Part shown: piece by piece, positions 52,868 through 61,500 of the stretch | Layout of the letters: every line of letters begins with the position of its first letter | Numbering within the stretch: the first letter of the stretch is position 1 | Assembly: GCA_963817065.1 (NCBI GenBank) | Contig: CAWFMO010000002.1 | Span: forward strand, 186,001-250,000 | Direction of reading: 5' to 3' | Length of the DNA stretch: 64,000 nucleotides | From: CAWFMO01 sp963817065 | GTDB lineage: Bacteria; Actinomycetota; Thermoleophilia; Solirubrobacterales; 70-9 | Notes under the pieces: generated by a model | Databases searched by the model: none | Told to the model about the DNA's origin: nothing | The model's input: only the letters and a program-made list of their open reading frames with translations | Position numbers and translations under genes: made by a program

Positions 52868-52908
52868 TTGCTTTTGCCGGGGGGCGGCGTAGCATCGGCA
52901 GACGGAGG
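52868..52908 (+). promoter_or_regulatory. Promoter and ribosome site of the FHA gene
   Basis: TTGCTT (52868-52873), a 16-nt spacer and TAGCAT (52890-52895) look like a promoter that would start transcription near 52902. GGAGG (52904-52908) follows, six bases before ATA at 52915. This makes starts upstream of the promoter impossible on this transcript and points to the ATA. Confidence 0.5.
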
Positions 52909-52914
52909 AAACGG

Positions 52915-53394
52915 ATAATCGAGGCACAAGCCCCAGCGACGAGTCCCCAGCTTCCGGACGGATCCCGCTTTCGGGGGCACTCGATCTTCGAGGATGCGAC
53001 CGCCGAGTCGATCCCGCTCAGCCGCCGCCGCGCGAACGGTGATCCGGACTGGCTCGAAGAGGCTCGGGCCGAGATCGGCGAGCGCGGCCAGTACCTGATC
53101 TTCTCCGACCGCGGCCGGCGCCAAACGGTCAGGATCGAGGACGGCTGGGTGCGGATCGGGCGCAGCGACATCGCCGACATCCGCCTCGACGACGCCTCGG
53201 TCTCACGCCGCCACGCGCTGATCGTCAACAGCGACCAGCGCGGGCTGCGGGTGCTCGACGACCGGAGCATGAACGGCGTCTACCTGAACGGCGAGCGGGT
53301 CGAATGGGGCGCGCTCGAGGACGGCGACGAGCTCGGGGTCGGCCGCTACCGGCTGTTCGTCGTCGACGCCTCGACCGTCATCGCCGGCGCCTGA
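52915..53394 (+). CDS. FHA domain protein, apparent ATA start
   Basis: 159-aa phosphothreonine-binding protein. The FHA domain covers about 65-150: GWVRIGRSDIADIRLDDASV, SRRHALIV and MNGVYLNGERVEWG. No ATG, GTG or TTG lies between the promoter and the domain except deep inside it. ATA at 52915, six bases after a perfect GGAGG, is the best start (ATC follows it). A TTG near 52840 lies upstream of the promoter. A partner kinase is not in the window; a DUF937 gene follows at once. Confidence 0.8.
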   Translation: MIEAQAPATSPQLPDGSRFRGHSIFEDATAESIPLSRRRANGDPDWLEEARAEIGERGQYLIFSDRGRRQTVRIEDGWVRIGRSDIADIRLDDASVSRRHALIVNSDQRGLRVLDDRSMNGVYLNGERVEWGALEDGDELGVGRYRLFVVDASTVIAGA

Positions 53395-53398
53395 GCCC

Positions 53399-53809
53399 AT
53401 ATCGGCGCTCGAGGACATTCTCAGCGGCGCGCTCGGCAAGGCGCTCGGCGCCGACGACGGCGGCGATAAGGAGAAGCTGATCAAGCTGCTGCTCCCGATC
53501 GTGATCTCGATGGTCTCGAGCGGCGGGCTCTCGAAGATCCTCGACGCGATGAAGAAGCAGGGGCTGGGCGAAGAGGCCGAGTCCTGGGTCGGCGACGGCG
53601 AGAGCAAGCCGATCACCGGCGAGCAGGCGGCGAAGGTCGTCGGTGAGGACGAGGTCAAGGAGATCGCCGAGAAGATCGGCCTGCCCACCGATCAGACCGC
53701 GAACCTGATCGCCGAGGCGCTCCCCGAGGTCGTCGACAAGGCATCGCCGGAGGGCAAGGAGCCCGCGGCCGACGCCGTCGACAGCGAATTGAAGAAGCTC
53801 GCCGGGTAG
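53399..53809 (+). CDS. DUF937/YidB-like protein, ATA start
   Basis: 136-aa protein. Relatives begin MSALDDLLGG; here the matching sequence is (ATA)SALEDILSGALGKAL, so the ATA at 53399 occupies exactly the initiator Met position. It lies four bases after the FHA stop (TGA-gccc-ATA). The next standard start, GTG at 53501, would delete 34 conserved residues. C-terminal segments SWVGDGESKPITGEQAAKVV and PTDQTANLIAEALPEVVDKA are typical. Function is unknown. Confidence 0.8.
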   Translation: MSALEDILSGALGKALGADDGGDKEKLIKLLLPIVISMVSSGGLSKILDAMKKQGLGEEAESWVGDGESKPITGEQAAKVVGEDEVKEIAEKIGLPTDQTANLIAEALPEVVDKASPEGKEPAADAVDSELKKLAG

Positions 53810-53849
53810 CGACCCGGCGCTCGGCATCTTCTATCCTCCGCGACTCGAA

Positions 53850-54335
53850 ATGACCCGAATCGCCCTGATATCGGTTCTCGCCGCCGCCCTGGCGCTGCCG
53901 GTCGCCGCCTCGGCGCAGACGACCCCGGTCCCCACCCCACAGACGATCGAGATCTACAGGGGCCAGGTCGAGCCGATCTGCAACGAGACCAACAAGGCGA
54001 GAAAGAAAGCCGGTAAGCGCTACAAGCAGGACCTCAAGGCGGGGAAGTTCAAGCAGGTCGGGCGCCGCTTCGTCGCCGCGGCGCGGGTCTTCCGCCGCGG
54101 TAACGCCAAGATCGCCGCGATCGCGCGCCCGCCCGACAGCGCGGCGAAGATCTCGAGGTGGATCAAGAGCCGCAAGGGAGACGCCTCGCTCCTCGGCCGC
54201 TTCGGCGCCGTGCTCGAGAATCTGACCCCGGCGTCCGTGCAAAAGGCGCTCAAGCTGCAGGAGATGGTCGCGAGCCACGTGCTCAAGACCAAGAGGACCA
54301 GCCGCGGTCTCGGGTTCCGGCACTGCAGGCTCTGA
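53850..54335 (+). CDS. Secreted basic protein of unknown function
   Basis: 161-aa exported protein. Signal peptide 1-22 (TRIALISVLAAALALPVAAS) and a helical mature part rich in Lys/Arg (NKARKKAGKRYKQDLKAGKF), with two cysteines, one at C48 in EPICNET and one near the C-terminus (FRHCRL), so a disulfide closing the domain is possible. Family not recognised. It is convergent with gltB. Confidence 0.7.
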   Translation: MTRIALISVLAAALALPVAASAQTTPVPTPQTIEIYRGQVEPICNETNKARKKAGKRYKQDLKAGKFKQVGRRFVAAARVFRRGNAKIAAIARPPDSAAKISRWIKSRKGDASLLGRFGAVLENLTPASVQKALKLQEMVASHVLKTKRTSRGLGFRHCRL

Positions 54336-54346
54336 GCAGGGCCTCG

Positions 54347-57300
54347 CTACTCGGTCGAGATGTTCGGGTCCGCCTGGACCTTCTCGGGGACGATCATCAG
54401 AAAGTTCGAGCCGGCGTCGGCGGCCAGCGCGGTCATCCGCTCGGCCTCCTGATCCTGATTGGTCGCCCGAAGCTCGGCGGAATAGTGGCCGAGCAGGTCC
54501 TCGATGTCGAGCGCGCCCTCGGCGTCGAGCTCGTCGAGGTGGACCTTGGCGCCCTCCCCGAGCCTTGACTCGATCGTCGGGCGGTCGATCTTCAGCTCGT
54601 CGCTGACCCGCACGTAGACGCGGCCGCCGGTCATCCCGGCGCAGGCCCAGGGCCCGATGTCGCCGAGCACGACCGCGCGGCCCGAGGTCATGTACTCGAA
54701 CGCGAAACCCTTGGCGTTGGCGCGGTCGACGATGCAGCCGCGCGCGTCGTCGAGCGGCTCGGCGGGCTCGCCGCCGAGCACGACGTCGGCGCCCGAGAGC
54801 CGGATGCAGAAGCGCGAGTCGGCCGAGCCCTGCACGAACAGACGACCGCGTTGCGCTCCATAGGCGAACGACTTGCCGACCGAGCCGTTGACGCGCTTGC
54901 CGTCGGCGCCGACGCCCTTGAGCACCGAGACCACGCCGCCGAGCATCGTCTTCCCGACCCCGTCCTGGGCGCCGCCCTCGACCCGGATCGAGACGCCGTA
55001 GGCGTTGAAGGCTCCGAACCCCTGGCCGGCGACGCTGCCGCCGTTGAAGCTCAGGTCGGCGAGCACGTCGAGGCTCGACTCGGGGCCGTCGCCGTAGATC
55101 CGCGATCGCGAGAGCTCGCCCGAGAGCTCGGTCCCGAGCACCCGGTCGTTGGCGTCGGTCGGGCGCCCGAACTCGCTCCGGACGATCTTGCCTCCGCAGA
55201 CGTCGGCGGCGAGCGAGGCGATCTCGGCCGAGGCCTGCTTGGGCTCCATCCGGATCGGCCGCGCCTGGACGAGGCCGGCCTCGGCGCGCGCCTCGACCAG
55301 CTCGTCGGCGACCGGGAGGTCGATCGGCTCGAGGTCGAGGAACTCCTCGAGCGGGGTGATCATCGAGGCGAGGTCGAGCTGCTCGGCGTAGCCGGTCTGC
55401 TCGAGCAGGTCGTAGCGCCCGACGAGGTCCTGGGCGCGCTCGTAGCCGAGCGACGCGACGACCTCCTTGATCTCCTCGCCCATCGCCGAGAAGAAGCGGG
55501 CGCAGTTCTCGGAGGCCGAGGCGACCGCCTGCGGGGTGAACTTCTTCAGGCCGTGCTCCTGGGCCTGCTCGACGGTCTCGATCTGGGTCGCGATCCCGAC
55601 GTGGCAGGTGTCGAGCTGGCAGCCGCGGCAGATCGTGCAGCCGAGCGAGACCATCGCCAGGGTGCCGAACGCGACCCGGTTGGCGCCCATGCAGTGCAGC
55701 TTCACGACGTCGTGGGCGTGGCGATAGCCGCCATCGGCCCAGATCTCGACCCGGTTGCGGATCCCGGCTTCCATAAGCGCCCGGTGCACGGCGCGGGTTC
55801 CGATGTCAGACGGCAGCCCGACGTGGCGCAGCGCGTGCTGGCGCGCGGCGCCGGTCCCGCCCTCGAAGCCGGACAGGGTGATGATGTCCGCGCCGGCCTT
55901 GGCGATCCCGAGCCCGATCGTGCCGATGTTCGGGACGACGGGGACCTTGACCGAGACGCGGACGTCGGGGTTGACCGTCTTGAGCTCGTCGATCAGCTCC
56001 GCGAGGTCCTCGATCGAGTAGAGGTCGTGGTTGTTTGAGGGCGAGATCAGGTCGGTGCCGGGGGCGGCGTTGCGCGCCTCGGCGACCTTCTCGGAGACTT
56101 TCTTTCCCGGCAGGTGGCCGCCCTCGCCGGGCTTCGCGCCCTGGCCGATCTTGATCTCGGCGACGTAGGAGGAGTTGATCATCTCGGCCGAGACCCCGAA
56201 GCGGCCCGAGGCGACCTGCTGGCCGCGCCACTTGCGGTAGTGGCCGTACATGTCCTGGATCTCGCCGCCCTCGCCGTTGATGCAGAGGATGTTGATCGCC
56301 TTCGCGGCCTCGGCGTAAGAGCGGAACGCGGGCTCGGACTGCGATCCGAAGCTCATCGAGCTGATCACGACGGGGTAGTCGTGATGGCCGACGCCGGCGT
56401 CGACCTGAGAGGGGTCAGTTATGGGGGCGCGGTCGGCCTCCTTCTTGAGGCCCATGATGTGGCGCATCGAGATCGGGTTCTGGCTCTCGAGATCGCGGAC
56501 CTTCTCCGAGTACTCGGCGTAGTCGGCGGTGCCGTTCGATGCCGCGACGGCGGCCTTGTAGACCTTGGGGTAGAAGCGGAAGGTCTTGGCCGGCTTCGCC
56601 TTCTCGTCGCCGGAGATGATCCGCTGGCGCTCGCCGGTGTCGGCGTCGAGATCGGCGAACCCCGTGCCGCCCTTTTCCGACGCGGCCCAGGCCTCGGTCT
56701 GGAAGATCTCCGCGAGCTCGGGCTTGATCCCGATCGAGGAGAACTGGCGCGCGTAGCCGCGCACCTCGTGGATCCCGATCGTCGAGATCACCTTCTCGAT
56801 CCCCTTGCTGAGCGCGCTACAGAGGTTGGCGATGTCCTGCGGGTAGTCGTCGACGCAGATCACCTCGAACATCACGTAGGGGGTGACTCCGTTGGCCCCC
56901 ATCCCGAGCGCGAGGACGACGTCGTGGACGTTGCGGATCGCCGCCGAGCGGAGGACGATCGAGCAGCGCCGGCGCAGGTTCTCCTCGCCGGGCTCGACCC
57001 GCATCTGCTTCAGAGCCTGGTCGACCGCCGAGGTCGCGAGGTGGGGATCGAGGTAGCGGCGCTCGCCTTCATAGACGGAGCGGTCGGTGAGCACGAGCAG
57101 CTCGGCGCCGTCGCGGACCGCGACGACCGCCTCCTGCTTGATCCGCTCGATCGCGCCCTGGGTCGTCTCGGCGTCGAGCAGCGAGATCTGGACCGCGGCG
57201 GCGCGATCGTCGCTGAACTGCCCCCAGAGGTCCTCGAGCAGGCAGGTCTGGTGCTCGTTGGCGATCTTGCGGTACTCGTCGTCGGTGATCGGCGCGACGT

Positions 57301-59011
57301 CGTCATGGCCGCCGAGGATGACCGGGAACGAGGTCTCGACGGTGCCGGTGTCGATCGACGGGTCGCCGAGCGGCGGGCGGCGGCCGAACACCGCGCGGGT
57401 CGAGAAGTGCTCCATCTCGCGCTCGCGGTCGATCGCCGGGTTGGTGACGACGGCGACGGTCTCCTTGAAGTAGTCGGCGAGGTTCTGGCGCTCGGGCGAG
57501 AGCGCGGCCAGCGGGCCGTCGTAGCCGAGCGAGCCGATCGGCTCGGCGCCGTTCGACGCCATCTGCTGGACGAGCTTTACGTCGTCGCGCTGCCAGCCGA
57601 AGCCGGCGAGGATCCCCTCGGCGACCTTGACCGGCTCCGAGGGGCCCGCCTCGGCGTGGCCGGGTACCTCGGGGCCCTCGAGCGGCCCGCCGGTCTTCAG
57701 CGCGCGGTCGTACGGAGCGACCTCGGTGGCGCCGGTGCGCTCGAGCCAGCGGTCGCGGACGATGCGCAGCATCTTGTCGTGGGAGTGGAGCTTCGCCGAG
57801 CGCTTGGCGCGGTCGATCGTGACGAGCGCCTTCTCGCCGGGGGCGAGCGGCTTCGGCTCCGAAGCCATGTCGTGGACGCTGACGACCCCGGGCTCGGAGC
57901 TGAAGACCCAGTCGGCGGTCGTCTCGACCTGCCACAGCGGCCGCAGCCCGAGTGCGTCGGCGCTGAACACGCACTCGTCGCCGTGGCGGGCGATCAGGGC
58001 GACCGGGCCCTGCGCGAACGGGCCCATGGTCTGCTTCAGGTACATGTAGAAGGAGTGCAGGTCGTCGGGCATCGCGCGAACCTCGTTCGCGATCGGCGGC
58101 ACGATCATCTCCATCGCCTCCGCGAGGCTGAGGCCGTCGCGGCGGACGAGCGTCTCGATCGTGCGGTTCAAGTCCTGGGAGTCGGAGTTGCCCTCGGCGA
58201 TCGGGATCCCGAGCATCCGCGCCTCCTGGCGCAGCTGGGCGATCGTGTTGATCTCGCCGTTGTGGCCGAGAACGCCGAACGGCTGCACGCGCGTGAACGA
58301 GGGCCAGGTGTTGGTCGAGTAGCGGTTGTGGCCGAAGCAGCCGACGGTCTCGAAGCGCTCGTCGGAGAGGTCGGGGTAGTAGAGCCCGAGCACCTTCGGA
58401 GCGCCCATGACCTTGTAGACGCAGGTCGAGGGCGAGAACGAGGCGACGTGGACGCCGAGCTGCGCCTCGAGCTCGACCTTGAGCCCGAAGAGGCTCGAGT
58501 CGGCGCTGGCCCCGTCCGAGGCGAGGCCCGCGACCTGCCAGAAGTGGGGCTCGTCCTCGCGCGCGGTCGGGCCGAGCGCCGCCGAGTCGGTGGCGCCGAG
58601 CCGCTCGGCGAGGATCCGGAAGCCCGCTCGGCCGAGGATCTCGCGCGCGTCGTGGCGGATCCGCTCGATGTCGCCGGAGCGCTCGATGAAGACGTGGGCG
58701 ACCGCGAAGGCATCGTCGAGCGCGAGCGAGGGGTTATGGCCGCCTGAGCGGACCTCCTCGGCCCAGATCTTCCGCGGAAGGTCGACCAGGACGCCGCAGC
58801 CGTCGCCCTCGCCGTCGACGTTGCCGGCGCGGTGGAGCATCTTCTGCAGCGAGACGAGCGCGAGCTCGACCGGCTCGTGGCTCGGGGTGCCGTCCTTGCG
58901 GACGGACGCGTAGATCGCGCACGCGTCCTTGTCCTCGACGCTCGGGGGAGCGACGCGGGGACGGTACGCCTTCTCGGGCGAGTAACGGTGAGGGACGGAC
59001 GAGCTCTTCAA
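54347..59011 (-). CDS. gltB: Glutamate synthase large subunit (class II amidotransferase)
   Basis: 1554-aa enzyme making glutamate from glutamine and 2-oxoglutarate. Ntn-type nucleophile Cys31 (EDKDACAIYASV) exposed after removal of a 30-residue propeptide, then YSTNTWPSFTRVQPFGVLGH, the FMN/Fe-S synthase domain (GGTGAARQHALRHVGLPSDI, then GCTICRGCQLDTCHVG with the 3Fe-4S cysteines) and a C-terminal beta-helix domain. TTG start with gggagg upstream. No gltD lies beside it, so the electron donor subunit is encoded elsewhere. Confidence 0.95.
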   Translation of the reverse strand: MKSSSVPHRYSPEKAYRPRVAPPSVEDKDACAIYASVRKDGTPSHEPVELALVSLQKMLHRAGNVDGEGDGCGVLVDLPRKIWAEEVRSGGHNPSLALDDAFAVAHVFIERSGDIERIRHDAREILGRAGFRILAERLGATDSAALGPTAREDEPHFWQVAGLASDGASADSSLFGLKVELEAQLGVHVASFSPSTCVYKVMGAPKVLGLYYPDLSDERFETVGCFGHNRYSTNTWPSFTRVQPFGVLGHNGEINTIAQLRQEARMLGIPIAEGNSDSQDLNRTIETLVRRDGLSLAEAMEMIVPPIANEVRAMPDDLHSFYMYLKQTMGPFAQGPVALIARHGDECVFSADALGLRPLWQVETTADWVFSSEPGVVSVHDMASEPKPLAPGEKALVTIDRAKRSAKLHSHDKMLRIVRDRWLERTGATEVAPYDRALKTGGPLEGPEVPGHAEAGPSEPVKVAEGILAGFGWQRDDVKLVQQMASNGAEPIGSLGYDGPLAALSPERQNLADYFKETVAVVTNPAIDREREMEHFSTRAVFGRRPPLGDPSIDTGTVETSFPVILGGHDDVAPITDDEYRKIANEHQTCLLEDLWGQFSDDRAAAVQISLLDAETTQGAIERIKQEAVVAVRDGAELLVLTDRSVYEGERRYLDPHLATSAVDQALKQMRVEPGEENLRRRCSIVLRSAAIRNVHDVVLALGMGANGVTPYVMFEVICVDDYPQDIANLCSALSKGIEKVISTIGIHEVRGYARQFSSIGIKPELAEIFQTEAWAASEKGGTGFADLDADTGERQRIISGDEKAKPAKTFRFYPKVYKAAVAASNGTADYAEYSEKVRDLESQNPISMRHIMGLKKEADRAPITDPSQVDAGVGHHDYPVVISSMSFGSQSEPAFRSYAEAAKAINILCINGEGGEIQDMYGHYRKWRGQQVASGRFGVSAEMINSSYVAEIKIGQGAKPGEGGHLPGKKVSEKVAEARNAAPGTDLISPSNNHDLYSIEDLAELIDELKTVNPDVRVSVKVPVVPNIGTIGLGIAKAGADIITLSGFEGGTGAARQHALRHVGLPSDIGTRAVHRALMEAGIRNRVEIWADGGYRHAHDVVKLHCMGANRVAFGTLAMVSLGCTICRGCQLDTCHVGIATQIETVEQAQEHGLKKFTPQAVASASENCARFFSAMGEEIKEVVASLGYERAQDLVGRYDLLEQTGYAEQLDLASMITPLEEFLDLEPIDLPVADELVEARAEAGLVQARPIRMEPKQASAEIASLAADVCGGKIVRSEFGRPTDANDRVLGTELSGELSRSRIYGDGPESSLDVLADLSFNGGSVAGQGFGAFNAYGVSIRVEGGAQDGVGKTMLGGVVSVLKGVGADGKRVNGSVGKSFAYGAQRGRLFVQGSADSRFCIRLSGADVVLGGEPAEPLDDARGCIVDRANAKGFAFEYMTSGRAVVLGDIGPWACAGMTGGRVYVRVSDELKIDRPTIESRLGEGAKVHLDELDAEGALDIEDLLGHYSAELRATNQDQEAERMTALAADAGSNFLMIVPEKVQADPNISTE

Positions 59012-59084
59012 ACGGGCCTCCCGGGTTCCACACCTTCTTCGAGCGGGTGCGCGACGGGCAAGGGACGGCGGAAGTATATCCCGG

Positions 59085-59113
59085 TTGACAACTGCGAACC
59101 ATTCGCAATAGAG
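59085..59113 (+). promoter_or_regulatory. fur-family promoter with a 7-1-7 operator
   Basis: TTGACA (59085-59090) and a weak -10 near 59108 flank TGCGAAC-C-ATTCGCA (59093-59107), a perfect inverted repeat of 7-1-7 form, the shape used by Fur-family proteins. It sits in the spacer, so binding would shut off the gene. Autoregulation by the Fur-family protein is the simplest reading. Confidence 0.6.
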
Positions 59114-59138
59114 TCGGCCTCACTACGGAGGAGATCGC

Positions 59139-59609
59139 TTGACCGTTTCGCATGGAGCCCCGCCGCTCGACGCCCCCGACATCGAGTCGGCGGTCGCGGC
59201 GTTGAGGGAGCGCGGGATGCGCGTCTCCGCCGCGCGGCGCGTCGTGCTCGAGGCGCTCTACGCCGAGGACGAGCCGCTGAGCGCCGAGCAGATCTCCGCC
59301 GGGCTCGGCGGACGGCTCCCCGAATCCGACATCGCCTCGGTCTATCGGAACCTCGAGACGCTGGAGAAGCTCGGCCTGGTTCGCCATTTCCACCTCGGCC
59401 ACGGTCCGGGGCTGTACGCCCGGACCGGGGCGGCGACCCGTGAGTACCTCGTCTGCGAGGCCTGCGGCAACCACCTCGCGGTCGAGCCCGGGGCGCTCGA
59501 CGAGGTGCGCGAGACGGTCCGGCGGGGCTTCGGCTACGAGGCGCGGTTCAGCCACTTCCCGATCGCGGGGCTCTGCCCCGACTGCTCGGACGCCGGGGGG
59601 AGCTCGTGA
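59139..59609 (+). CDS. Fur family metalloregulator (Nur/Zur-type)
   Basis: 156-aa regulator. N-terminal winged helix with RVSAARRVVLEALYAEDEPL and DIASVYRNLETLEKLGLVRH; metal residues H83, H85 and H88 (HFHLGH), H112 and H139; structural zinc C106/C109 and C146/C149. TTG start with gaggag upstream. Context (NiCoT transporter, His-rich protein, hypF) suggests nickel sensing, but the sequence does not distinguish Ni from Zn or Fe. It overlaps the transporter by four bases. Confidence 0.92.
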   Translation: MTVSHGAPPLDAPDIESAVAALRERGMRVSAARRVVLEALYAEDEPLSAEQISAGLGGRLPESDIASVYRNLETLEKLGLVRHFHLGHGPGLYARTGAATREYLVCEACGNHLAVEPGALDEVRETVRRGFGYEARFSHFPIAGLCPDCSDAGGSS

Positions 59610-60349
59610 GCTTCGAGTTCCTCTTCGCGCCGGTCGAACACGTCGACGAGTGGCTGACCGGCCTCTTCGAGGGCGCGCCGCTGCTGGTCGCGCTCGGGAT
59701 CGCGTTCCTGCTCGGCCTCCGCCACGCCTCCGACCCCGACCACCTCGTCGCGGTCACCTCGCTGGTCGCGACCGAGGACGGCGACACGCGCGCCGCGGCG
59801 CGCCTCGGCGCCTGGTGGGGCGCCGGCCACGCGGCGACGCTCGTCATCCTCGGGGTGCCGCTGATCCTCTTCAAGTCCGAGCTCCCCGCGTGGCTCGAGA
59901 GCGGGGCCGAGAAGGCGGTCGGGGTCGTGATCCTGCTGCTCGCCGCTCGCGTGCTCTGGAAGTGGGGCCACGGTGACTACCGGGTCGGCAGGCACGACCA
60001 CGCGGATCCCGGCGACGGGCGCCACCGCCACCTGCGCAAAGGCGAGGATCACGGACACCGGCATGTCCGAACCCCCCAGCAGGCGTTCGGGATCGGCTTG
60101 CTGCACGGCCTCGCCGGAACCGGCGCCGTCGTCGTTCTCCTGATCGCCGCGCTCCCGAGCCAGCTCGAGGCCGCCGCGGCGATGGCGGTCTTCGCGCCGA
60201 TGTCGGTGTTCTCGATGGCGCTCTGCACCACGGCCTTCGCCTGGGTCCTGACCCGGCCGGTGATCGAGCCGGTCTACCGCAGCGTCCTGATCCCGGCGCT
60301 CGGCGCCTTCGGCCTCGTCTTCGGGCTCTGGTACGTGGGTCTGACCTAG
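59606..60349 (+). CDS. NiCoT-type nickel/cobalt transporter
   Basis: 247-aa membrane protein of the HoxN/NixA family. The signature R-H-A-x-D-x-D-H is present as LRHASDPDHLVAVTSL (35-50), and a second motif GLLHGLAGTGAVV (about 160). A long histidine-rich loop (DYRVGRHDHADPGDGRHRHL) lies between them. GTG start overlapping the regulator stop. The metal is probably Ni or Co. Confidence 0.88.
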   Translation: MSFEFLFAPVEHVDEWLTGLFEGAPLLVALGIAFLLGLRHASDPDHLVAVTSLVATEDGDTRAAARLGAWWGAGHAATLVILGVPLILFKSELPAWLESGAEKAVGVVILLLAARVLWKWGHGDYRVGRHDHADPGDGRHRHLRKGEDHGHRHVRTPQQAFGIGLLHGLAGTGAVVVLLIAALPSQLEAAAAMAVFAPMSVFSMALCTTAFAWVLTRPVIEPVYRSVLIPALGAFGLVFGLWYVGLT

Positions 60350-60396
60350 CGTCGCGGAGTACCCTTTTCGGGACGCAATCTGACGAAAGGACTCCG

Positions 60397-60603
60397 ATGC
60401 CGGACGAGCACGATCACGACCACGAAGCGCCGCACGTCCACGAGCACAGCCACGGGGACGAGAGCCACACCCACGCCCACAGCGACGCCGAGCACGAGCA
60501 CACCGAGCACGAGCACGAGCACACGCACGAGGATGGAACGACCCACTCGCACCCCCACCCCCACGAGAAGGGGCTGGAGGAGGACCACGCTCACGATCAC
60601 TGA
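60397..60603 (+). CDS. Histidine-rich metal-binding protein
   Basis: 68-aa protein with 23 His and many Asp/Glu, beginning MPDEHDHDHEAPHVHEHSHG. No membrane segment or signal. Such Hpn-like proteins store or buffer nickel or zinc. It follows the NiCoT gene by 47 nt and has aaagga before the ATG. The long tracts are low complexity but the reading frame is clean and the context supports a real gene. Confidence 0.8.
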   Translation: MPDEHDHDHEAPHVHEHSHGDESHTHAHSDAEHEHTEHEHEHTHEDGTTHSHPHPHEKGLEEDHAHDH

Positions 60604-60622
60604 GCCGCCGGGGGCCTGATCG

Positions 60623-60973
60623 GTGCCCGTCAAGGTCGTCTTCCGCTGCGATTTCTGCGGGGAGCAGCCGGGCGCCGATACCCAGAAGGCGCTCGAGGCG
60701 CTGCTGCAGGAGCTGCTGTTCGGGATCTACCTCGACTGCGAGCCCGAGAACTGGCTCGTCTGGACCGGCAACGGGATCTACGGGCGCGCGATGTACGCCT
60801 GCGGAAAGCACCGCGGCGAGCTCAAGGCCCACCTGCGCGAGCACTACGGGACGCTCGGCTGGCACCCCTGGGCGATGGGCCCGCACCCGGTGCGCTTCTA
60901 CCGGCGCGGGCGGGTCAAGGCGCGCGAGCGGCTCAGGCCGGGTGGGTCTTCGAGCTGGGCCCCGACGGTCTGA
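60623..60973 (+). CDS. Small CXXC protein of unknown function
   Basis: 116-aa soluble protein. FRCDFCGEQ at 7-15 gives one CXXC, and MYACGKHRGELKAHLREHYG supplies another Cys and His residues, so a zinc site is likely. The region ELLFGIYLDCEPENWLVWTG is highly aromatic. GTG start with only a weak ggggg upstream. The last 41 bases overlap the convergent gene. Family not recognised. Confidence 0.65.
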   Translation: MPVKVVFRCDFCGEQPGADTQKALEALLQELLFGIYLDCEPENWLVWTGNGIYGRAMYACGKHRGELKAHLREHYGTLGWHPWAMGPHPVRFYRRGRVKARERLRPGGSSSWAPTV

Positions 60974-61490
60974 CCTTCGACGCGTCGGAGGGAGCGTCGC
61001 TCAGCCCCTCCCCGAATGCCTGCTCGGAGGCGCGCAGCCTTTGGGCCTCGACCCGCTCGCGCTGCGAGCGCCCGCGCGCCGCGAGCTCGGCGATGTCCAC
61101 CCCGGCGAGCTCGGTGCCGTCCATGCATTCGAGCAGCGCCTCCCACAACGACGTCTTGCCCGCGATCCCGAGCGAAAGCGCCTCGAGCTCGATGTAGCGG
61201 CTGAGCGGCGAGTAGCCGATCAGCTTGCCGTTGGGCTTGAAACGCGCCGCTTTCTCGCCGACCCAAGCGATCGCCTGGCGAGGGAGCTTCCTGCGCACGC
61301 CGAGGCGCTCCATCAGCGTCTGCAACAGCTCGCGGTCGGTCTCGATCTCCTCGGCGACCTCGGAGAGCACCCTTCCGGTCTCGTCGCCCTCGTTCTCCTT
61401 CGCGATCCGGCGCGCGAGCGAGAGCCCGAAGCTCGAGCCCGCGAGGTGGTCGTTGAGGTAGATCCCGAGATATTTGGCGCTGTCGGACAT
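60933..61490 (-). CDS. Helical protein with ferritin-like look
   Basis: 185-aa soluble protein: YLGIYLNDHLAGSSFGLSLA (7-26), ARRIAKENEGDETGRVLSEV, AEEIETDRELLQTLMERLGV, then YSPLSRYIELEALSLGIAGK. Repeated Glu/His-bearing helices resemble a four-helix bundle, but ligands for a diiron site are not certain. Start at ATG 61490 with aaggagg seven bases upstream. It follows hypF by ten bases in the same transcript. Confidence 0.7.
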   Translation of the reverse strand: MSDSAKYLGIYLNDHLAGSSFGLSLARRIAKENEGDETGRVLSEVAEEIETDRELLQTLMERLGVRRKLPRQAIAWVGEKAARFKPNGKLIGYSPLSRYIELEALSLGIAGKTSLWEALLECMDGTELAGVDIAELAARGRSQRERVEAQRLRASEQAFGEGLSDAPSDASKVRPSGPSSKTHPA

Positions 61491-61500
61491 CGGTGCCTCC

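Noticed and set aside
56114..58747. Long plus-strand frame of 877 codons inside gltB
   Set aside because: Composition is a typical GC-rich antisense shadow (Arg, Ala, Leu, Asp, Val) and gltB on the other strand is fully conserved.
60397..60603. His-rich tract as simple DNA repeat
   Set aside because: The frame is clean with a ribosome site and lies beside a NiCoT transporter; the protein reading makes more sense.
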